Part shown: in pieces, positions 31,671 to 35,448 of the stretch | Position numbering within the stretch: position 1 is the stretch's first letter | Layout of the letters: each line of letters opens with the position of its first letter | Assembly: GCA_027365415.1 (NCBI GenBank) | Contig: DAHXNK010000016.1 | Location: 1 to 35,448, forward strand | DNA from: Acidobacteriaceae bacterium | Lineage (GTDB): Bacteria; Acidobacteriota; Terriglobia; Terriglobales; Acidobacteriaceae | Reading direction: 5' to 3' | DNA: 35,448 nucleotides | Made by a program: the position numbers and the translations under genes | Notes under the pieces: model-generated | Database searches by the model: none | What the model was told of the DNA's origin: nothing | The model's input: the letters and a program-made list of their open reading frames with translations, nothing else

Positions 31671-31982
31671 TCAACCTTTCAGGGCGTTCATTTGATTTAC
31701 ATCGGTCGTCTTAAAATGTCGGTGCGCGGCAAGAATAATGCCCAGACCAACGGCGGCCTCTGCTGCGGCAATGCTGATGGAAAAAATTGCGAACATGACT
31801 CCCGTCAAGGCTGCGGGATTCGGCCCGTAGCGCCAGAAGGCAAGGAAGTTCAGATTCGCAGCGTTGAGCATCAGTTCGATGCCAATCAAAACAAGAATGG
31901 CGTTGCGCCGCGTCAACGCGCCCGCCAGCCCGATGGAAAACAGCAGCGCGGACACGAGCAGATAACTGGTCAGCGAACTCAT
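31671..31982 (-). CDS. nuoK: Complex I subunit K
   Basis: The 103-residue protein has three transmembrane helices. Conserved Glu36 in IGIELMLNAANLNF (helix 2) and Glu75 in AAAEAAVGLGI (helix 3) are the residues that link the E-channel to the antiporter chain. The ATG at 31982 overlaps the nuoJ stop by four bases. The longer frame on this strand (to 32426) overlaps nuoJ and is not coding in this register. 113 bases separate its stop from nuoL. I see no RNA or promoter signal there. Length and motifs are fully typical. Confidence 0.95.
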   Translation of the reverse strand: MSSLTSYLLVSALLFSIGLAGALTRRNAILVLIGIELMLNAANLNFLAFWRYGPNPAALTGVMFAIFSISIAAAEAAVGLGIILAAHRHFKTTDVNQMNALKG

Positions 31983-32506
31983 GGCATCTCCTGTTTTTCC
32001 TGCATTGCGACAAGTACCGCGCCGATAAGGGCTGCGGTCAGCAGCAGACCCATGATCTCCAGCGGCAAAACAAATCCGTGCATCAGCGCGTTGCCAATGG
32101 CACGAACCCCGGCATCCGGTTGCGACGGCAATGCTTGCGGCGGCAATGTTTGCGGCAATGCCGCGCTGGCGTGAATCGCCCATGCCAGCACCGCAAACAC
32201 GGCACCGGCAGTCATGCCTCCCGTTATCCAGCCCCGTGTCCGGGAGGAAGAGGAGGCTGGCTGCGCTACTGCTCCCGCGCGCTGCGTCATCATAATGGCA
32301 AACATGGCAAGAATGGCTACCGCGCCCACATAGACAAGAATTTGCGTAAATCCCACGAATTGCGCGCCGAGTTGCAGATACAGCGCAGCCAAACCTGCAA
32401 AGCCCAGCGTCAGCGCCAGAATGCAATGCACAAGATTGCGTAGGCTCATCGCGGCCACGGTTCCGGCAATCGTCAGTGCGGCGAGGATGAAGAAGGATAC
32501 GGTCAT
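31979..32506 (-). CDS. nuoJ: Complex I subunit J
   Basis: The 175-residue membrane protein has five hydrophobic helices and the NuoJ signature in helices 2-3: ALTLGFAGLAALYLQLGAQFVGFTQILVYVGAVAILAMFAIMM, including the pi-bulge Tyr/Gly segment. The loop after helix 3 is Ala/Gln/Ser/Arg-rich (about 79-91). The ATG at 32506 begins a hydrophobic helix. The TTG at 32527 would add seven polar residues without a ribosome binding site. It overlaps nuoK by four bases. A 119-base gap to nuoH holds no feature I can recognise. Confidence 0.94.
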   Translation of the reverse strand: MTVSFFILAALTIAGTVAAMSLRNLVHCILALTLGFAGLAALYLQLGAQFVGFTQILVYVGAVAILAMFAIMMTQRAGAVAQPASSSSRTRGWITGGMTAGAVFAVLAWAIHASAALPQTLPPQALPSQPDAGVRAIGNALMHGFVLPLEIMGLLLTAALIGAVLVAMQEKQEMP

Positions 32507-32625
32507 CTTAAATTCCGGTCTCCGCAAGGTCGCGCGCGACGGCTAGCCAATGGCCAGAAACAAAAAGCGGACACATGTAAGTTTCTACAATACAGCCGCT
32601 AGGCGATGTGACCTTCATCACGAAT

Positions 32626-33807
32626 TTACTCGGCAAAACGGTAGCTCCGCATTCCATATTTTTTTTCTTGCTGCAACCCTCGGCTCAACAGCAGGAACGG
32701 TGCAACCACCAGCGCGACGCACACCAGCCATCGCGCATATCCCGCAGGCGTAAAGTGCCAGACCCCGGCGGTAAAAATGTTGAGCAGCGTCATCGGCAAC
32801 ATGAATTTCCACGCAAAGTTCATCAACTGATCCATGCGCAAACGCGGAAGCGTGCCACGAATCCAGATGAATCCGGCGATCAGCGTCAGCAGTTTCGCAA
32901 AGAACCAAACATACGATGGAATCCAGGTTAGAAAAGAAAACGGCGCGGCCCACCCGCCAAGAAACAGCGTGATCGCCATGCCGCTGGTGGCAAACATGCC
33001 TAGGTACTCGCCCAGAAAAAAGAGCGCGAACTTGAAGCCAGAGTATTCAATGTAATAGCCCGCGATAATCTCTGATTCCCCTTCGGGCAGATCGAAGGGC
33101 GAGCGATTGGATTCCGCCGTTGCCGCAATCATAAAGAGCACAAACCCGGCGAATCCCCACGGCGTAAATACAAACCAGTGCGGCCAGATTCCGGTATAGC
33201 TGGCCTGCGCATTGACAATGGCCACGGTGGAAAGCGAGCCTGCCGCCATGATGACCACAACCGATGCCAGAACCAGCGGCACCTCATAGCTAATCATTTG
33301 CGCGATGGCACGCATTGCACCCAGCAGGGAGTATTTGCTTCGGCTGGCCCAGCCTGCCATAAAGACCGCGAGTTCCACCATCGAGCCGACGGCGAAAAAA
33401 AACAGCACGCCAGCATTCAGATTGGCGACCACCATGTTGCGGCCTATGGGCAAAACTGCATACGCCAAAAACGCTGCTGCCACCAGCAACAACGGCGCAA
33501 GAAAATGCGCTACGCGGTCTGCGGTATCAGGAACAACATCTTCCTTGGCCAGCGATTTTATGGCATCAGCAATCGGCTGAAAGAAGCCACACGGCCCTAC
33601 GCGGTTTGGCCCGTAACGATTCTGGATTCGTCCCAGACCTTTGCGCTCCAGAACTGTGGTGATGGCAAACAGCAAGGGGAACACCACGAGAACAGGCACG
33701 ACAGAAAGCAGCGCTGAAAAGATCGGCTGCACGCCTGCGGGCGCAAATCCCAAGAGCCAGTGCTTGCAAATCACAAATATCTGATCGACCATTTCTGGCA
33801 TCGTCAC
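32626..33807 (-). CDS. nuoH: Complex I subunit H (quinone-site membrane subunit)
   Basis: The 393-residue protein has about eight helices and the conserved quinone-chamber loops: ERKGLGRIQNRYGPNRVGPCGFFQPIADAIKSLAKE (about 54-89) and AESNRSPFDLPEGESEIIAGYYIEYSGFKFALFFLGEY (about 232-269). NuoH forms the entry of the quinone channel with NuoD and NuoB. The GTG at 33807 overlaps the nuoI stop (GTGA) and has GGGAG six bases ahead. The ATG two codons later (33801) is an alternative. The gene order nuoI-nuoH is inverted relative to the usual nuoH-nuoI. Confidence 0.96.
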   Translation of the reverse strand: MTMPEMVDQIFVICKHWLLGFAPAGVQPIFSALLSVVPVLVVFPLLFAITTVLERKGLGRIQNRYGPNRVGPCGFFQPIADAIKSLAKEDVVPDTADRVAHFLAPLLLVAAAFLAYAVLPIGRNMVVANLNAGVLFFFAVGSMVELAVFMAGWASRSKYSLLGAMRAIAQMISYEVPLVLASVVVIMAAGSLSTVAIVNAQASYTGIWPHWFVFTPWGFAGFVLFMIAATAESNRSPFDLPEGESEIIAGYYIEYSGFKFALFFLGEYLGMFATSGMAITLFLGGWAAPFSFLTWIPSYVWFFAKLLTLIAGFIWIRGTLPRLRMDQLMNFAWKFMLPMTLLNIFTAGVWHFTPAGYARWLVCVALVVAPFLLLSRGLQQEKKYGMRSYRFAE

Positions 33808-34436
33808 GCGCCGCTCCCTTCTGTGGGTTCACTGGTCTCGCGGAGGGGTTGCGCTGGAGGAGCCGCAACCGTGGCCGCCTTTGCCTCCGCAGCCAGTTTT
33901 GCTTTTGCTTCCAGTTTGGCCCGTTCCTCGGCCAGTTGCGCATCCACGGCAGCCGCTTCCGTGGGATGGATTTCCCCGTAATATGTATTGGGCTTGGCTA
34001 ACCGTTCTTTGTTCCACAACAGGCCGCCGAAACGGTCGTTTGTGCTGAGTTCAAACTCGATATCCATTTTGATGGCGTCAAAAGGACAGACCTCGACGCA
34101 AATCTGGCAACTCATGCAGACTGAAACGTCGATGTTGAAAGCTACAGGGTAAAACTGCGGTTTACCGATGGCATCCGGTTTTTTGTCCTTGCTTTTTTCG
34201 ATAAAGATGCACTTGGGCGGGCATTCCTTCTCGCAGATCAGACAGGAAACGCAGCGCATCCCCTGCTGCCAATCTTCGCCATCGTAGACGAGGAAGGGAA
34301 AACTGCGCGCCGCTTCGATGTGCGGCAAGCGCTCCTCTGGAAACTGAACCGTAGTCAGTCGATCTTTGCTGACGTAGCTGCCCAGAAAATTTCGGGCTGT
34401 TTCCGCCAGACCTTTCAGAATGCCTTCACCCAACAC
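33804..34436 (-). CDS. nuoI: Complex I subunit I (2x[4Fe-4S] ferredoxin-like) with Ala/Lys/Glu-rich tail
   Basis: The 210-residue peripheral-arm subunit carries two [4Fe-4S] motifs: Cys62, 65, 68, 72 (CVSCLICEKECP) and Cys107, 110, 113, 117 (CMSCQICVEVCP). These are clusters N6a and N6b, which pass electrons towards N2. The C-terminal 50 residues (about 158-210) form an Ala/Glu/Lys-rich, probably helical, tail ending in Pro- and Ser-rich sequence, longer than in many NuoI. The start is GTG at 34436 with AGAGG upstream. A TTG follows directly. It sits immediately after nuoD, with no nuoE, nuoF or nuoG between them. Confidence 0.95.
   Translation of the reverse strand: MLGEGILKGLAETARNFLGSYVSKDRLTTVQFPEERLPHIEAARSFPFLVYDGEDWQQGMRCVSCLICEKECPPKCIFIEKSKDKKPDAIGKPQFYPVAFNIDVSVCMSCQICVEVCPFDAIKMDIEFELSTNDRFGGLLWNKERLAKPNTYYGEIHPTEAAAVDAQLAEERAKLEAKAKLAAEAKAATVAAPPAQPLRETSEPTEGSGA
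33814..33818 (-). promoter_or_regulatory. Ribosome binding site favouring the GTG start of nuoH
   Basis: GGGAG on the minus strand, six bases before GTG at 33807, inside the end of nuoI. For the alternative ATG at 33801 the spacing would be twelve bases, so GTG is preferred. Confidence 0.55.
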
Positions 34437-34495
34437 AGATGCAACCTCTACCGAAAAATGAGTTCAACCGTTCCGTCGCTCGCCGCGACCTGTCC

Positions 34496-35448
34496 TTATC
34501 GATCCACTTCGCCCAACACAATATCAATGCTGCCCAGCGTAACCACCACATCGGCCACGTTCTGGCCCAGGCACATCTCCTCCAACACCGTCAGGTTGAT
34601 GAGGCTGGGCGGACGCACGCGATAGCGATAGGGATTGGGCGATCCATCACTGATTAAATAAAAACCAAGCTCGCCTTTGGGAGACTCGATCCGCCCGTAG
34701 GACTCTCCGGCCTTTGGCCGAAAGCCACGAATTTTTGTTTTTGGATCCTGGATCGGCCCCGGAGAAATCTCCCGCATAGCCTGCTGCAAAATCTTGATCG
34801 ACTCGCGCATCTCCAACACGCGAATCATGTAGCGGTCATACACGTCGCCATGCGCTCCCAGCGGCACCTTAAACGCGAAGCGATCATAGATGCCATACTT
34901 GTCCACCTTACGGATGTCATAATTGATCCCGGAAGCCCGCAGCATCGGCCCTGTGATTCCAGCATTAACGGCCAATTCTTTGGGCAACACGCCAACGCCC
35001 TGGGTGCGCGCCATCAGAATTTCATTTTCCGCCAGCAGCCGTTCGTATTCATCCAGAAAACGTGGGAAGGCTGCAACAACTTTTTGCGCCTGCTGGAGCC
35101 AGTTCGCAGATGCATCCACGCGGCAGCCGCCAAAGCGCATGTAGTTGCACATCATGCGCGCTCCGGTCAGCGACTCGAAGAGATCGAGAATTTTTTCGCG
35201 TTCACGGAAGGCATACATCAGCGGCGTTCCGCTTGCGCCCATGTCCTGCATCAAAAACCCGATCAGGCAGGCGTGATTTTGCAGCCGGGTCAGCTCGCCG
35301 GTAATCACGCGGAGATACTCGGCGCGCTCTGGCACCTGAATGCCCGCCAGCTTTTCGACAGCAAGCGCGTAGGCCCAGTTGTTGGTGATGGAGCAGAGAT
35401 AGTCGAGCCGATCAGTGTAGGGCATCGAACCGAGATAGCTCTCGTTCT
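34496..35448 (-). CDS. nuoD: Complex I subunit D (49 kDa-type), N-terminal part beyond the window
   Basis: The frame is open to the window edge, so about 316 C-terminal residues of a roughly 410-residue protein are visible, beginning with [16 protein letters not shown]. Typical NuoD segments follow: [71 protein letters not shown] and the C-terminal [37 protein letters not shown] and [13 protein letters not shown]. NuoD lines the quinone-reduction site near cluster N2. The Tyr of the PYTDRLDY segment is in the region of the quinone-binding Tyr, by family knowledge. The His of the quinone pair would lie in the missing N-terminal part. 59 bases separate it from nuoI. Confidence 0.96.
   Translation of the reverse strand, partial: NESYLGSMPYTDRLDYLCSITNNWAYALAVEKLAGIQVPERAEYLRVITGELTRLQNHACLIGFLMQDMGASGTPLMYAFREREKILDLFESLTGARMMCNYMRFGGCRVDASANWLQQAQKVVAAFPRFLDEYERLLAENEILMARTQGVGVLPKELAVNAGITGPMLRASGINYDIRKVDKYGIYDRFAFKVPLGAHGDVYDRYMIRVLEMRESIKILQQAMREISPGPIQDPKTKIRGFRPKAGESYGRIESPKGELGFYLISDGSPNPYRYRVRPPSLINLTVLEEMCLGQNVADVVVTLGSIDIVLGEVDR

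Noticed and set aside
1-35448. Search for CRISPR arrays, transposases, integrases, toxin-antitoxin pairs or phage genes
   Set aside because: None seen. All sizeable frames are accounted for by housekeeping or metabolic genes or their antisense shadows.

Overview
The window reads as chromosomal DNA of a free-living Gram-negative heterotroph, most likely an Acidobacteriota member of the Terriglobia/Acidobacteriaceae type. This is inferred from gene neighbourhoods (radical SAM plus GT87 pair; CcmF/CcmH with a CxCxC motif; rhamnose aldolase-dehydrogenase fusion; complex I cluster with two nuoM) and from short palindromic repeats of a kind I associate with that group. There is no rRNA or other marker in the window to prove it. 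I see no tRNA, rRNA, CRISPR array, insertion sequence, integrase or phage gene. Coding density is high and no gene-free stretch exceeds about 230 bases.

Layout. 1-1692 (+): end of an amino-sugar cluster, with an AgaS-type sugar-phosphate isomerase/deaminase cut by the window edge and a PfkB sugar kinase. 1766-4125 (+): a radical SAM/SPASM-like protein and a GT87 membrane glycosyltransferase, with related hairpin repeats on both sides of the latter. 4186-5859 (-): a three-domain fusion of JAMM metallopeptidase, E1-like MoeB/ThiF adenylyltransferase and rhodanese, divergent from a small conserved protein of unknown function (5984-6409). 6516-9999 (+): a secreted protein, a YchF-like GTPase/ATPase with an altered switch II, a ZIP metal transporter, a small two-helix membrane protein and a single-domain response regulator. 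10081-14334 (+): cytochrome c maturation genes (CcmF, CcmH, CcmI-like) followed by a membrane-anchored carboxypeptidase-regulatory-like protein. A small c-type cytochrome converges on them (14563-15027, -).

15227-19702: mixed housekeeping genes, namely an aldo/keto reductase, a CYTH phosphohydrolase/cyclase, the tRNA t6A enzyme TsaC/Sua5, an N-terminally extended Hfq/Sm-like protein and DNA polymerase III delta'. 19781-24734 (-): a tightly coupled L-rhamnose operon, aldolase/lactaldehyde dehydrogenase fusion -> rhamnulokinase -> rhamnose isomerase, each junction an ATGA overlap. Two inverted repeats lie upstream of it.

24857-35448 (-): a respiratory complex I cluster in transcription order nuoD (partial)-nuoI-nuoH-nuoJ-nuoK-nuoL-nuoM-nuoM-nuoN. 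The NADH-input genes nuoE, nuoF and nuoG are not in their usual place between nuoD and nuoI. There are two consecutive nuoM genes, and the lateral-helix region of NuoL is about 25-30 residues longer than I expect. Together these point to an enlarged two-NuoM (2M-type) complex I with an extra proton channel, the most striking system in the window. One of the two NuoM proteins has Leu where the canonical channel Lys of transmembrane helix 7 should be.
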